DNA of 64,000 nucleotides, taken from Lucinisca nassula. Taxonomy: Eukaryota > Mollusca > Bivalvia > Lucinida > Lucinidae. The stretch's first letter is position 1; every line of letters begins with the position of its first letter. The stretch spans positions 172,877,994 through 172,941,993 of the forward strand of contig OY757012.1 in assembly GCA_963580285.1 (NCBI GenBank), written 5' to 3'. A program made the translations under genes and the position numbers. A model generated the notes under the pieces. That model was not told the DNA's origin, did not search any database, and saw nothing but the letters and a program-made list of their open reading frames with translations. Positions 1 to 11,085 of this stretch are shown here, piece after piece.

Positions 1-1560
1 TTCAATTGACGTTTCTTTTAAAACAGCTGTCACAATTTCAATTATATTTCATATGCAACATCTTGACAATGGGGAACAAAACCTTGACCAAATGGTCGGG
101 GTCTTATGACCAAGGTGACCGCCATGCTCAAATATGTTAAAAACATGATAAAGTTTTCCCCAAGAACCACAGTGCCGATTGCCTTGAATCTTGGCATGTA
201 TCTTGGTATAAAATGACTGATTACTACCAATATTGTTTTCAAACAATGAGCCCAGCTTGACCTTGGCTCAAGTAAAATTTGGCTCCTTTGGCTTTTTACT
301 GGGGAAAATGTAGAGCAATGCATTTTTTCGAAAATTTGTGTGCTCTATGACATGTGGGTAGGCATAAAAAGCAAAAGGAAAAGGAGAATCGTAGACTTTG
401 GCCCAAGGTCATTTTAATTGTAGGTCCCTCACCATTTCAGTGGAAATTTTCTCCAAAACAACTTTCAATTAAAAATCAGCCTCCTGACAACCGGGGAATG
501 AAATCTTGATCGAATGACCTCAGTCACATGACAAATATGTCTCAATACCCATATATAGGGAAAACGTGCAAATGCTTTTCTTCTCTGGATGTGCTGCTGT
601 CTTTTAACATTTTTTGCAGCATTAAGTGACTGAGTACTAGTAGATTTGTCGAAACAATGACAATAGATTAGCCTTCACCTCTTTACGGCAAGGTCGAATT
701 TTGCCCCTTAGATGTTGCACTGATAAGTTAGAAATACTTCATGCGGCCTAACCAAATTATTTGTCTGATCCGCGACAGGCCGGGCCACATAAGGTCTATT
801 TGCCATTTTGTGAGATTTTCTCTTAAAATGCAGGACCAGTTTCTGGTAAATGGCATATGCAGATTTAAGACAATGGCAGAACGACAATTTTTGTTCAAAT
901 GGTTCATGTCACATGACAAATATGGCCGCCATGCCCGAATACCCTAAAAATCTTCTCCAGAACCTTTTTGCAAATTGCCGTGAAATCTTATATGTAGCTT
1001 AAGGTGACTGAGTGCAACCAGCTTTGTTCAAATGATAACATTAGGTTGACACACAATTCAGATTTGGTCCTTGGAAAGAGGTTGGAACTTTTTTCGAAAA
1101 CTGTCGCTATTATGACATGAGTGTAGGTACTGCATGAAAATCTGTGAATACTACTAAATGTCAAGGTCATTCGATAACCTTGGCCCCAGGTGTCCACCAT
1201 CTTTTAAAAGTATATTTTCCCTGAAACTGCCTGGCATGTTTCAATTAAATATTATATACAGCTGCCTTGATAACAGCTGAAAAGCGCTTTGTTCAAATGA
1301 TCCAGATCACATAACTTAAATGGCAGCCATGTTCAAATATGATAAAAAAAACTTTCAAAATCTTCCCCAGAATCGCTGGGCCGATTTTCTTAAATAATGA
1401 CCCCAAGAAACCTCGTATTTAGCGTTCTATAGTATCTCATAAACAATGACCCGAGATTGACATTGACCTATTAATCAGCAGGTCATGGCCACTAAAATGA
1501 GAAATAAAGTGACCAAAAATACTCAGGAAATGGGAGTGATCAGGACCTTATGTTCCTCTT
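1..1560. repeat. Decayed tandem array, period about 400 bp
   Basis: Four eroded units carry a core like ATGGCCGCCATGCCC at about 118, 535, 921 and 1320, each with TTGACCTTGGC-like and 'CCCCAGAA..C..GGCCGATT' segments. Related units occur at 4590-5300, 41800-43330, 49330-49560 and 56950-58430. No coding potential. Confidence 0.6.
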
Positions 1561-1595
1561 GTTTTATTGAATGTGTTATTTTTATAGATTGGCCT

Positions 1596-2022
1596 TTGGC
1601 AGATTAGTTAGGAGGCCTTCGTGCGGACTGAACAAATTATTTGTCTAAATCGCGACGAAGGTATATGCGAGGATTGCGGCCGCGTAAAATCGATTTAAGA
1701 ACCCCCCCCCACACACACACACACACACACACACGCACCCACCCCCAATGGAATTCGTTTCAATGACCGTTCCAATGTGGTACTTCTGTCGGGGCTTATT
1801 TTTCTTATGGTTTGTCTTTGAGTGTGTGTATCGCTTTTATTTTTCTTTTTGATAGCCAATTGGCCATTTTGTGGGAAATTAATTGTCCTTTTGGCTTTCC
1901 GCTATTGATGTTTCGATTAGGGTCTAGTTGTTTCATGTTTGTGTTTCTTTCCATTGGTGTCTGTGGTCGGAGCTGTGGGTTAATTGTATCGATTCCTATT
2001 CATTGCTTTCACTTCTATTATA
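1596..2022 (+). mobile_element. Retroelement 3'-end copy (RT-element family)
   Basis: Matches the 3' part of the RT element: GGACTGAACAAATTATTTGTC, then ATCGATTTAAG, GGCCATTTTGTGGGAAA, and the end CACTTCTA at 2022. A C-run/(CA)n tract (1702-1735) sits where other copies have a G or C homopolymer. A fragment of the 5' part also occurs at 712-780. Confidence 0.75.
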
Positions 2023-2308
2023 CATGCAAAGACATACAATGAAAATAATTAACCAGAACAGATACACCGCCAAGGAAGGGACAGTGAAGCCTAACTTATG
2101 GATCGTAAATACGCGGCCACAACCCTTGCTCTTAGATTCACAAAGGCTTACAGAGGAATCACAAAACGTATCGGCACCACAGTCATAGTATAAGCCTAAA
2201 GGACAATTATTTTACCAATAAACGGCAAAACGGCGATACAAAACAAACATATTACAGACAACATGCAAAGTCACACAATGACAATAATGACCCACAATAG
2301 AAGACTTG

Positions 2309-2395
2309 GAACGGACAATAAATTTTATATTTCGTAGTTGTGTGTGTGTGTGGGGGGGGGGGGGGGGGGGGGGCTTAAATCGCTTTTACGTAACC
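2309..2395 (-). mobile_element. Inverted fragment of the same 3' end, with (TG)n(G)n tract
   Basis: Minus-strand piece around GGCTTAAATCG..TTTTACGT, with a (TG)n then about 24 G in a row (2339-2373). It faces the 1596-2022 copy. Confidence 0.55.
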
Positions 2396-3159
2396 ATACT
2401 AAGACGTGTGCGGCCAGCCAGCAAAGACATACCTGGGAGTCCCCGTAATGGGCTCAGAGTCGTTGATCGCATAAGCCCTCTACAGCACACCGGCTATCCA
2501 AAAAGAAATGAACGGAGTCTCTTGTGATGTCCTGAATATGCATACCAATCTGAATCTTTGCGGGCTGTACTTGTCTTATTTTAGATCTCATCGTGCACCG
2601 GTCCATTTTAGAGTTCAACCAGGACGCTGCAAATATTCTGGAATCTAGAATGTGATTTACAGGTGACGGACTCCGAGTCTAGGGACGTATATTAATTGAA
2701 ATGAAATTATTTTAAGCACTTTAAAATAGATGAGACTGACATTTTTCATGTCATTGAGTAGTTATCCATTTGAAAATCTAAACCCGCAGGCTGTATCTCT
2801 TTGGTAGCTATGCAGTTTGCAGTAACATTTAGGAGTACATTACTGTACGTAGTTTGTGACATTTAGGTGGTAATGGATGGCATTTTAAGTGTAAACGTTA
2901 GCTTCAGATAGGTTCTGGGCAATTCATTTATAATGCAAGTGCATCTTGAATGATTAAGTGTGTTATAATACATAAAAATTTCAATGGCTCGAACACCGAA
3001 GGCCTACCACAATTAATTTGAACTCGGTCTTGTCTCCCAATAGAATTCTTCACATAGATCCAGATATCCATTTATCTATAAATCAGGAAGGTATGTTGAG
3101 TGAACTCATTAGAATTGCCCCCATTGAGGCGATTCTCATCAGTGCAAACTACATTATAA

Positions 3160-3475
3160 GTTATTTTGATCCTTGACGGGGAACAGGGGATCGTATTCCC
3201 CGCCTAAGAGCGATATTTGCCCTGGCCGCCAGGCGAGGGCCCGCCTGAGAGCGATATTTGCCCTCACCACCAGGCTAGGGCCCGCCTGAGAGCGATATTT
3301 GCCCTGGCCGCCAGGCGAGGGCAAATATTGCTTTCAGGCAGGAAATCCTTAAAGGGGAACATGGGATCATATTCTCCGCCTGAGAGCGATATTTGCCTTA
3401 GCCGCCAGGCGAGGGCAAATATTGCTTTCAGGCGGGGAATGTAATCAAATGTTCCCCGTCAAGAATCAAAATAAC
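3160..3475. mobile_element. Inverted-repeat MITE with internal palindromic array
   Basis: Ends GTTATTTTGATCCTTGACGG and its near inverse give terminal inverted repeats of about 60 bp (CTTGACGGGGAACA, CCCCGCCTGA). The interior repeats GAGCGATATTTGCCCT and its inverse GAGGGCAAATATTGCT in four alternating blocks. No transposase. Confidence 0.75.
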
Positions 3476-3940
3476 GAATTTGTTATACTGCAAAGCGTTT
3501 TAACGGTTTTTCAAACAATTCTTTTGTAGCGGACGTCGTGACAAGTACGTGTTTACATGTGACGTCATCAGTCGCGCCATTATGCACGCATTACGTTGAC
3601 AACGATGCTCATTGAAAAAAGTTACCAACATGCTAGAATGCGGGTTTTAAAGCAGAAAACAATTAAATAAGATACCGAAAGAAATAAAAACAGGCACACG
3701 TTTTCACTTATTTATTTATTGGCTAGATTAGTGCGGTGCTTTTATTTCTTATCAGCTATGCAGTAGATTCAAGCTGGCGGCCATCGCAATCAAGCCGAGG
3801 CAAGCGCGAGAGAGTAATATGTTTTTACTATAATATATATAAATTCTTTTCAGTATAACAAACTTTTATTTTATAGAAGTTATGCACATTTCCGTTATGT
3901 CTCTGGATCTTGGGTTATGATTGTATGTCGCTCTGTCGAT
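3476..3940. other. No gene or repeat recognised
   Basis: AT-rich DNA with one TGACGTCA site near 3560. Nothing else supportable. Confidence 0.4.
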
Positions 3941-4217
3941 CATCACGAAAACACGCTTATATCCAACTTTTAACCCCCTTAAACCCCACTTTTGTATAGT
4001 AAAATTGGTGTTTTCAGGGATATGCAGTATTTTTCTTATTACTGCTCAACAACATGGATTGTGGGTACTCGTTAGAACCGCCTCGGGGAGTAACGAGTAC
4101 CCAAAATCTATGTTTTGATCAGAAATATGAAAAATATCATGATTTTTTTTCTGAAAAAAAAAATCATTTTTGGTGGTTAATTTTAACAAAATATTTGAAT
4201 AGGCTTTTTTCGTAATG
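3941..4217 (+). mobile_element. MITE group A, divergent full copy
   Basis: Group A runs CATCACGAAAACACGCCTAT to ATAGGCGTGTTTTCGTAATG, about 270 bp. It has a side hairpin (AACCCCAC..TTTTATATAG..TGGGGTT) and a central palindrome built on ACTCGTTAGAACCGCCTC. In this copy the second half of the palindrome is cut to TAACGAGTACCC. Confidence 0.8.
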
Positions 4218-4238
4218 GGTGTCATTGTCCTCAAGAAT

Positions 4239-4385
4239 CATGTCGAAAATACGCCTATACAAATACATTGTAAACTTTACCGCCGAAAAAAATGGAAATT
4301 TAAAGATTAAAATTGTGATATTTTTTCTTATTTCTGCTCAAAATATAGATTGTGTTACTCGTTAGAACCGCCTCTACGAGGTATG
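4239..4385 (-). mobile_element. MITE group A, half copy
   Basis: Starts CATGTCGAAAATACGCCTAT, runs through TTACCGCCG to the central palindrome and stops at CGCCTCTACGAGG, so the other half is missing. Confidence 0.75.
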
Positions 4386-4589
4386 TCTAATCTGACCGAG
4401 TTTAGTCTTGATTGTCTTAACTGACGTCAATCCCATCTACATACTCACGATAGCTAAATCCTTATGGTGAAGACGAGGAAACGGTTTCACAAATATCAAT
4501 AGGTGCTCTCAAAGGGACAGAATTTGCTCCTTTGGAGCTCGGTTTTAGCTCACCTGAGCTGATGGCTCATAGATAAGCTTAATGTTTAG

Positions 4590-5305
4590 CAAGGGTCTGT
4601 TGTCTCTCGGTCTGTTCACGGGGTCCAGATCACATGACCAAGATGGTCGCTATGCCCATATACCCATAAAAAATCATCTTCCCTTGAACCAGTGAAACGA
4701 TTGTCATGAAACTTGGTATGTACCATTGGATACTCGGGCCCATTTCAATTTGCTCAGATGATGCCCCTCGGATGACCTTGAACTATTCTACGCCAAGGTC
4801 AAATTTGGCCACAGACTTTTGTATGAGAAAAATCAAAACTGAGTATTTTTTGGAACTATTGCAGCCGTGATCTGAAAATCGGTAGATGCAGTACACTAAA
4901 TGCTTGAATGAAATTACAGTAGTATTCAAGGTAAAGGTCATTCCTTGGCCTTGGCCCAAGGTCATTCAAATATGAATTAAAACATGTTTTCCACAGAAAC
5001 CACTGGGCCATTCATAACCAAATTTCATATGAAAGCTTTTTTGGAACAAGGGAGTGAAAACTGATTAATTTGAGTCTGGTCACCAGCATGCCCATAAAAG
5101 GTAAAATCTCTCCAAAAATCGTCTGAACCAAAAGGCCGATTGTCATGAAACTTGGTATGTAGTATCTCGGAGCAATAATAGTTTGTTCAAGTGATGACCC
5201 TCGGTTGACCTTGGCCTTTTTTGCCAAGGTCAAATTTGGTCACATAGACTTTTGTGTGTGAAAAAATCAAAACTACGTATTTTTCGGAAACTATCGTACG
5301 AGTAG
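4590..5305. repeat. Two decayed ~430-bp units, related to 1-1560
   Basis: GATTGTCATGAAACTTGGTA occurs at about 4690 and 5138, each followed by a TTGACCTTGG..CCAAGGTCAAATTTGG segment. No coding potential. Confidence 0.6.
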
Positions 5306-5379
5306 GTGGATGCGCCGAGTGTAAATGCTGGAACTGCCGGTCAGTTTGCATCTGTTGATGGCGGTGTTACAGTGATGCC

Positions 5380-5743
5380 TTATGAGCGGGTCGTTTCGGA
5401 TACTTCCGGGAAAATGATCGTCTGGGTCGTTCCTGCCGACAGCGTTGTCGAGACTGTCCTCTCAGTAGTTGTTCCGCTGGTCTGGCTGGTTGTTCGGGTT
5501 TTTAAGGCACCCGCAATGTGCATTATTAGACGTCGCTGTCCCTCGGGAATTTTTGGCGTCACCAAATCCAACAAGTCAACGAGGGATAGCGCTTCTAGGC
5601 GTGTAAAGCCTCTCTTCAACAGCTCGTCTATGGCGGTGTTTGATATTTTATTTTGAAGACTTAAAGTTGGTGACCATGTCTTCATCGAACAAGTCCGGAG
5701 CTATCGCCTGGCTGTTTTGGGGAAGGTTCGTTTCGTCCGCCAT
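5380..5743 (-). pseudogene. Broken small ORF, possibly a retroelement ORF1-like protein
   Basis: ATG at 5743 opens MADETNLPQ..IAPDLFDEDM and ends at a stop near 5648. The overlapping frame continues as LSLQNKISNTAIDELL, GFTRLEALSLVDLLD, IPEGQRRLI and a Thr/Ser-rich tail to a stop at 5380. The two halves look like one protein split by a one-base frameshift near 5655. The middle reads like a small helical SAM-like fold ('GF..LEAL.L...DL......GQRRL'). Function unknown; I cannot name a family with confidence. Higher GC than its surroundings. Confidence 0.45.
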
Positions 5744-6400
5744 TTTGTTGATTGTCGTATTTTATCCCTGTATTGTTGGTCGACAGAAAGGAACTAATTG
5801 TCAGCGATGGAAACACAGGAGCCACACTTGGATCCAGGGCAAGAAAAGAAACAATCCAACATTTTAAGTCTTGGCACCGAGTTCGTTTACAGCCGCCGTT
5901 TTGATATGCTTTTCAATTTCGCTCTACGTGTAAACATTGTTCCCGTTAACGGCAAGTTACTGTGTTAGCAAATCACATTGCACTATTTTCTTAGAAACCA
6001 TTCCATTTCAAAGATGTATTTGTCCAGACGCACTGATACAAAGTTCGATTTTAATTTTCATCCTTTTTGAACAGCGAAAACACGTGTTAGCACCAGCTGC
6101 ATTGCCTAAAAACTGACGCTGGGATATGCATTCAAAGCGCTTCCTTATCAAGATAAATACATTGGTCCTTTATAATTGATAGGAAAGTGTGATTGGTGGA
6201 CTGAGCCGCCACGAGGGTAGCTGGGTCATGTGACTACTACAAGCGGCGCCAATTACAGAAGTGCGGGACCAGACCAATTGTTCCCGAGAGGAGTATATGG
6301 AAACTATCGATTATGTGAATTCAACCAATAAGCACACATTCTCTCACGAGATACTGTGAGAATAAGGAAGGTAAAAAGGTAAAGAGGACCAAGGGAGTTA
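5744..6400. other. No gene recognised
   Basis: Mixed-composition DNA with no convincing exon, repeat or RNA gene by eye. Confidence 0.35.
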
Positions 6401-6403
6401 TTT

Positions 6404-6700
6404 GTTTGTTTTTAACGTCCCCGTAAACACTGTTTAATTTATTTTGGAGACGTTGCTTCCAATTTTGTGGGACTTTTATCCGACACTGAGATAAAATCTC
6501 AAACCCGCTCGCCCAGTGAAACCAATAGGGTTTAAAAGCATGGACTGTCCGACTCGCAGCACTTTACCTGGGCGAGCATAGATCCTTTAAGTGGTTTACC
6601 AGATTCGTGTGCGGCCGGTTTCAGCTCTGTGTGGAAGCATCATGCAGCCCATGTATTTCTCCAAGCCCCGATTGGCGGGGTCGCCAATGGAGTTAATCAT
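6404..6700 (-). repeat. SINE family D copy
   Basis: Family D on its own strand runs GGGGCTTGGAGAAATA, CTGGTAAACCGCTTAGAGG, GAGATGTCATTTCATCTCAA, CCCACAAAATTGGAAGC, to GTTGACGGGGACGTTAAACC and a CAAACAAA tail. This copy is nearly full length. Confidence 0.7.
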
Positions 6701-7017
6701 GTAACTAAAGCGCACACAATGTTCATCCTGTGTAGCTTAACCGCACGTTTTTCCTACTAACAAACAAAAGTATTAAGATAACACACACGCCAATTCTGTC
6801 ATTGCTGCAAAACTTTAATTTCCTGACGAACAAATTTATATTGATGGAGTGGGGTGAGTCAACGGAGACGAACGTGTATCTTGCGTCATTGGGGCGTCAA
6901 ACTGACATTTTTTAACAGTTGGTTAAGGTCTGCTATCCTTGCAGCGGGTAACGTTAGAAGGGGAATGTTGTTATTAATTCAATTATCTTTCTCTTTCTTC
7001 TCTTTCCTTCAGTTTCA

Positions 7018-7180
7018 TCTTCTCTTTGTTCGAGCCTCGCTCGGGTCACGTGTGAGACGCCAAGTTCTGCAACGGAAGGTCAGGTGGTTTTTCTCCGGGT
7101 ACTCCGGTTTTCGCCCACCTATGATTAACGATCGGCTCGATATGAGTGAAATAATCTTGAAAGGGCCGTAAAACCCAAAC

Positions 7181-7211
<31 letters not shown>
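7018..7211 (+). repeat. tRNA-derived SINE, 5'-truncated, with A29 tail
   Basis: Shares TTCGAGCC (box B), CACGTGTGAGACGCC, TTCTGCAACGGAAGGT and TTGAAAGGGC with the full copy at 40463-40690, but box A is lost. Ends in about 29 A residues (7183-7211). Confidence 0.75.
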
Positions 7212-7216
<5 letters not shown>

Positions 7217-7409
7217 CTTCTCTACTACCTCTTCCATCGCCTTTTCTGAGAGACGATACAAAATGACCCACAAGGGTTGACATGTCGTTGAACCCCAAAA
7301 CACAAGACCATTGAATGTTGTTCGATAAAGCCAATTTTGGTTGGTGCTCTATAATCAAGCCGAATTTTTATCGGTTTTGTATTAGCAATTCAATGTTCTT
7401 TTGACAATT

Positions 7410-7687
7410 CACCACGAAAACACGCCTATATGACTGACCCTCTTTAATCCCACTTTTATATAGTAAAACTGGGGTTTGGAGGGTTAAACATTATTTTCGT
7501 ATTTTTGCAAACAACCATAGATTGTGGGTACTCGATAGAACCGCCTCGTCGAGGCGGTTCTATCGAGTTCCTGCAATCTATGTTTTGAGCAGAAATAAGA
7601 AAAACATCCGAATTTTTATCAGAAAATTTTCCATTTTTTGTGTGGTAAAAATTTCCAGTAAATTTGTATAGGCGTGTTTTCGTAATG
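7410..7687 (+). mobile_element. MITE group A with arm-matched substitutions
   Basis: Full copy. The central palindrome (7530-7567) reads CTCGATAGAACCGCC on one arm and GGCGGTTCTATCGAG on the other, so both arms carry the same change from GTTAG/CTAAC to GATAG/CTATC. Confidence 0.85.
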
Positions 7688-7739
7688 TTCTGTTTTTCAT
7701 TAGTCGCGGGCCGTGCAGAGCTGCAAAAGCTGTTTTTGT

Positions 7740-7880
7740 TGTTGTTGTTGTTTTCTTATTTCTGCTGAAAATATAGATTGCGGACACTCGTTAGGTTCTA
7801 ACGAGTGGCCGCATTCTATATTTTTGCGGGTGCTCCTTAGTGGCTAGAAAACGAGTACCCACAATCTATATGTTTAGACA
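7740..7880. mobile_element. MITE core fragments
   Basis: Two short pieces of the group A core (ACTCGTTAGGTTCTAACGAG at about 7787; AACGAGTACCCACAATC near 7850) without termini. Confidence 0.6.
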
Positions 7881-7884
7881 AAAA

Positions 7885-8163
7885 CATCACGAAAACACGC
7901 CTATATAATTTTGACCCCCTTGAACCCCACTTTTATATAGTAAAACTGGGGTTAACAGGGGTTAACCCTATTTTTCTTATTTCTGCTCTAAATATAGATT
8001 GTGGGTACTCGTTAGAACCGCCTCTATGAGGCGGTTCTAACGAGTTCCCACAATCTATATTTTGAGCAGAATAAGAAAAATATCACAATTTTTCATCTTA
8101 AAATTTTCATTTTTTCGGTGATAAAGATTACAGTGTATCTGTTTAAGCGTGTTTTCGCAATAA
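7885..8163 (+). mobile_element. MITE group A full copy
   Basis: Well-preserved side hairpin and complete central palindrome with CTATGAG turn. Right end is GCGTGTTTTCGCAAT. Confidence 0.88.
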
Positions 8164-8167
8164 TCGA

Positions 8168-8230
8168 GAAATAATGTAAACTCCTGTAAACCCAACCTTT
8201 CTCTATATAAAGTGGAGTTCACGTGATGAC
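8168..8230 (-). mobile_element. MITE group B end fragment
   Basis: Contains CCTGTAAACCCA..CTCTATATAAAGTGGAGTT and the terminus TTCACGTGATG; abuts the preceding A copy. Confidence 0.6.
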
Positions 8231-8487
8231 ATTTGACACAGACAAATCACATTAAACAGCATCTGATTCTCGTTTGTAATTATTGCAGCCACAGGCTTTT
8301 CTCATTTGAACATACGTGATCCATTAAGTGCGTTATTGCTACTTTTATTTTCAACGTTTGTCTTCTAGTTAACTGGAATTGGGCTTGGATGTGCTTGGAG
8401 AAATAGATTGGGCTGCATTGTGCTTCTGAGTACTGGTAAACCGCTTTCTAAAATTGAAAGGGGAAATGACCAGCAACTGTACAAACA

Positions 8488-8637
8488 GATTCCAAATTCC
8501 CCCACAATATCACAAGGGAAAGTAGATTCCAAATTCCCCCACAATATCACAAGGGGAAAGTAGATTTCAAATTCCCCCACAATATCACAAGGAAAAGTAG
8601 ATTCCAAATTCCCCCACAATATCACAAGAGAAAGTAG
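8488..8637. repeat. Minisatellite, 4 x 37 bp
   Basis: Unit GATTCCAAATTCCCCCACAA plus TATCACAAGGGAAAGTA, starting at 8488, 8525, 8563 and 8600. Lies just outside the 3' end of the RT element. Confidence 0.9.
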
Positions 8638-8689
8638 TCGAAACATAGGGTTACTCCAGTAAACAGAATGGACAGCTGGTAAACCAATA

Positions 8690-9433
8690 TAGAAGTGACG
8701 ACAATGATCAGGAATCGATAAACAGCTCCCATCAGAGACACCAAAGGGACAGAAACACAAACATGAAACAACTAGACCCTAATGGAAACATCGACATCGG
8801 CAAGCCAAAGGGACAGTTACTTTCCCACAAAATGGCCAATTGGCTATCCAAAACAAAATCATTAAAGCGATACACACACTAAAAGACAAGCCATAACAAA
8901 TTAAACCGCGACAGAAGAACCGCCTTGGAACGTCAGTGAAACGAATTACGTTGGTGTGTGTGTTTGGCGGTGGGGGTGGGGGGGGGGGGGGGGGGCTTAA
9001 GTGGCCACAATCCTCGCACTTACTTCAGTCACGATTTACACAAATATTTTATTCAGTCCGCATGAAGTCCTCCTAACTTATCAGTGCAACATCTCCGCGA
9101 ACACAAAAATCCAATAACCACAGAGATGGAACAACCGTGAGGACTCGTCAGCAAGAAACCACAGAAATGCTGGAGCAAAAGAAAACCAACAGTTAGACTC
9201 CGATGAGCCCGACCAGAGACAGTTCATCAGGCACCAGCCAACATTACATAAAATTTGATTCTCTCTTATTCTCAGTAAGCCTTTACGCTGGAAGTGTTAT
9301 AGAATCTGAGGCCTGACCCACCGGCGTGCAATTAAAAAGGGAAGCAAAGTTGTCAACCGTGATTGAGTTAACTACCATACATGCAGTCTATCGAAGCATG
9401 AATTTACGAAATTGGGTGCTGAAGTCATTGCAA
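8690..9433 (-). mobile_element. 3' region of the RT element (reference copy)
   Basis: Continuous on the minus strand with the RT coding end at 9434. Carries the C-terminal coding tail in decayed form, then TCAGTGCAACATC (inverse), a G-run at 8961-8991, GGCTATCC.., and the sharply defined end (inverse of TAGAAGTG at 8690). No poly(A). This copy shows that the scattered 3'-end repeats belong to a retroelement. Confidence 0.75.
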
Positions 9434-9868
9434 TTATATATATTTTCTGAATTTATATACTAAGTCATCATACAACTCGGGTTCCGATAGATGTTGTTGC
9501 AGAAGAGATTTAAGTCCAGTATTGAATTTTGAAATTAAATCAGAATGACGTCTATAAAATGTTGAAAAGGCTTTTCGTAGTTTATGGTACCGATAACCCT
9601 GATTAAGAAGTTTAGCCGTTAACAATTTATTACGAGTGTTGAAGTCAGTTACATGACTACACACTCTTGCAAATCGAATTAATTGCGAAATATAAACGCC
9701 ATAGTATGGTGCACGAGGAAAATCACCATCCAAAAAAGGAAAATTTATAATCTCAAAATCAAAATCATCGCGTTTATCATAAATTTTGCAAGAAACAAAC
9801 CCATCTACAACAGACAGATGTAAATCCAAAAACGGAGCCTCGGTATCAGAAGAATTTGCTTTATTCAA
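9434..9868 (-). pseudogene. Reverse transcriptase C-terminal part (probably Penelope-like)
   Basis: 144 uninterrupted codons: APFLDLHLSVVDGF, KIYDKRDDFDFEI, FPFLDGDFPRAP, YGVYISQLIRFARV, NKLLTAKLLNQGYRYHKLRK and SEPELYDDLVYKFRK. This is the region after the catalytic RYLDD motif in a widespread invertebrate RT family. The class is inferred from general resemblance; I am sure it is RT-derived, less sure it is Penelope-like. Upstream sequence is broken by stops and frameshifts, so the copy is dead. Confidence 0.8.
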
Positions 9869-10463
9869 CTAAAGTTCTGTGGGGTAAATTTGACTGATCA
9901 AACCATCGAAATAGGTATTATCAATATTCAATAAATCATCCAAATATCTAGAAGTGGAGCTAAAAGCTTCAATGATTTCAGAATGGTTTCCAGCAGAAAG
10001 GGACAGCATGTAGTCTCTCTCATAACATAACTAAAACAGATCAGACACAACTGGTGCGCAATTAGTACCCATCGGAATACCCACAACTTGACTAAATAAC
10101 TTAGTACCAACATTGAACTTTGAAATTAAATCGGAATGGCGTCTATAAAACTTTGAAAAGGCTTTACGTAGTTTGTGATATCGATAACCCTGATTAAGAA
10201 GTTTTGCAGTTAACAATTTATTACGAGTGTTGAAGTCAGTTAGATGACTAGACACTCTGCAAATCGAATTAATTGCGAAATATAAATGGCATTTGATGGC
10301 GAACGAGGAACATCACCATCCAAGAAAAGAAAATTTATAATCTCAAAATCAAAATCATCGCGTTTATTATAAATGTAGCAAGAAACAAATCCATCAACAA
10401 TAGAAAGATGTAAATCCAAAACCGGGACCTCGGTATCAGAAGAATTTGCTTTATTTAACTGAA

Positions 10464-10501
<38 letters not shown>

Positions 10502-10631
10502 CGTAAATTTGACTGATCAAACCATCGAAATTTGTATAGTCAATATTTAATAAACCATCCAAGTATCTAGAAGTCGATCTAAAGACTTCAATGATTTCAG
10601 ATTGGTTTCCAACGGAAAGGGAGATTATGAA
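9869..10631 (-). pseudogene. RT core, tandemly duplicated and broken
   Basis: On the minus strand 10118-9890 encodes GIPMGTNCAP and, in another frame, DDLLNIDN-like catalytic motif C. The segment 10119-10620 repeats the same RT region a second time: NKLLTAKLLNQGYRYHKLRK recurs about 591 bp upstream of its first copy. A T-run plus G16 tract (10474-10501) interrupts the second copy. This is an internal duplication of about 0.6 kb. Confidence 0.75.
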
Positions 10632-10764
10632 TATGTTCTAGAAAGGTTTATCCTCTGAAGCAAGGAATACACCACAAAACTGGAAAATATGGAGTAAACA
10701 TGTTTTCTGGGCCAGACCAGCCAGCTTCGGCCAATCAGGCCGCATCAGTGACCCTCAAATATTA
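10632..10764 (-). mobile_element. Small hammerhead element, 133 bp, with TSD TATGAA
   Basis: Discrete insertion into the RT copy, bounded by TATGAA at 10626-10631 and 10765-10770. On the minus strand 10754-10709 folds as a degenerate type I hammerhead: stem I GGGTCA with TGGCCC, stem II GGC/GCC, stem III CTGG..-type. The core has drifted, CTGATGC for CTGATGA and GAAG for GAAA, so cleavage is unlikely. Homologues lie at 39051-39187 and 39893-40025. Confidence 0.75.
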
Positions 10765-10770
10765 TATGAA

Positions 10771-11085
10771 GTCTCTTTCATGACAAAGCAAGAACAGATT
10801 AGCCACAAGAGGTGCGTATCGGAATACCCACACCTGGTCTAAATAACTTAGTACCAACTCTTATGTAAATATTGTCAAGTAGAAAGGTGAGAGCTTCACA
10901 CACTTTCTGACATGACCATAGCGTATATTTTTTATGTTCTTCAGACGTGAAAAAAGCTTTTCTTACATTACATGAAAGTTAGAGGGGGTCTTCCCTATGA
11001 AATGTCCATTCAATTAAATCATTAAGTTTTTCTTTTACATGATTATGAAAAAGTGTAATGTAAAGGGTGGAAAAAATCATAAGCA
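10771..11085 (-). pseudogene. RT fragment upstream of motif B
   Basis: Minus-strand reading gives decayed FSTLYTT.., FFTSEEHKKYTLWSCQKVCE and ALTFLLDNIYIR, the finger region of the same RT. The LINE at 11086-12914 interrupts it; the intact order is seen at 54660, where CATAAGTAG runs straight into ACAGACTTGAAG. Confidence 0.75.

Noticed and set aside
3217..3444. 75-codon plus-strand frame
   Set aside because: Lies wholly in the internal palindromic array of a MITE and encodes a repeat.
7046..7358. Open frames across the A29 tract
   Set aside because: Produced by the homopolymer (polyphenylalanine on the minus strand) of a SINE tail.
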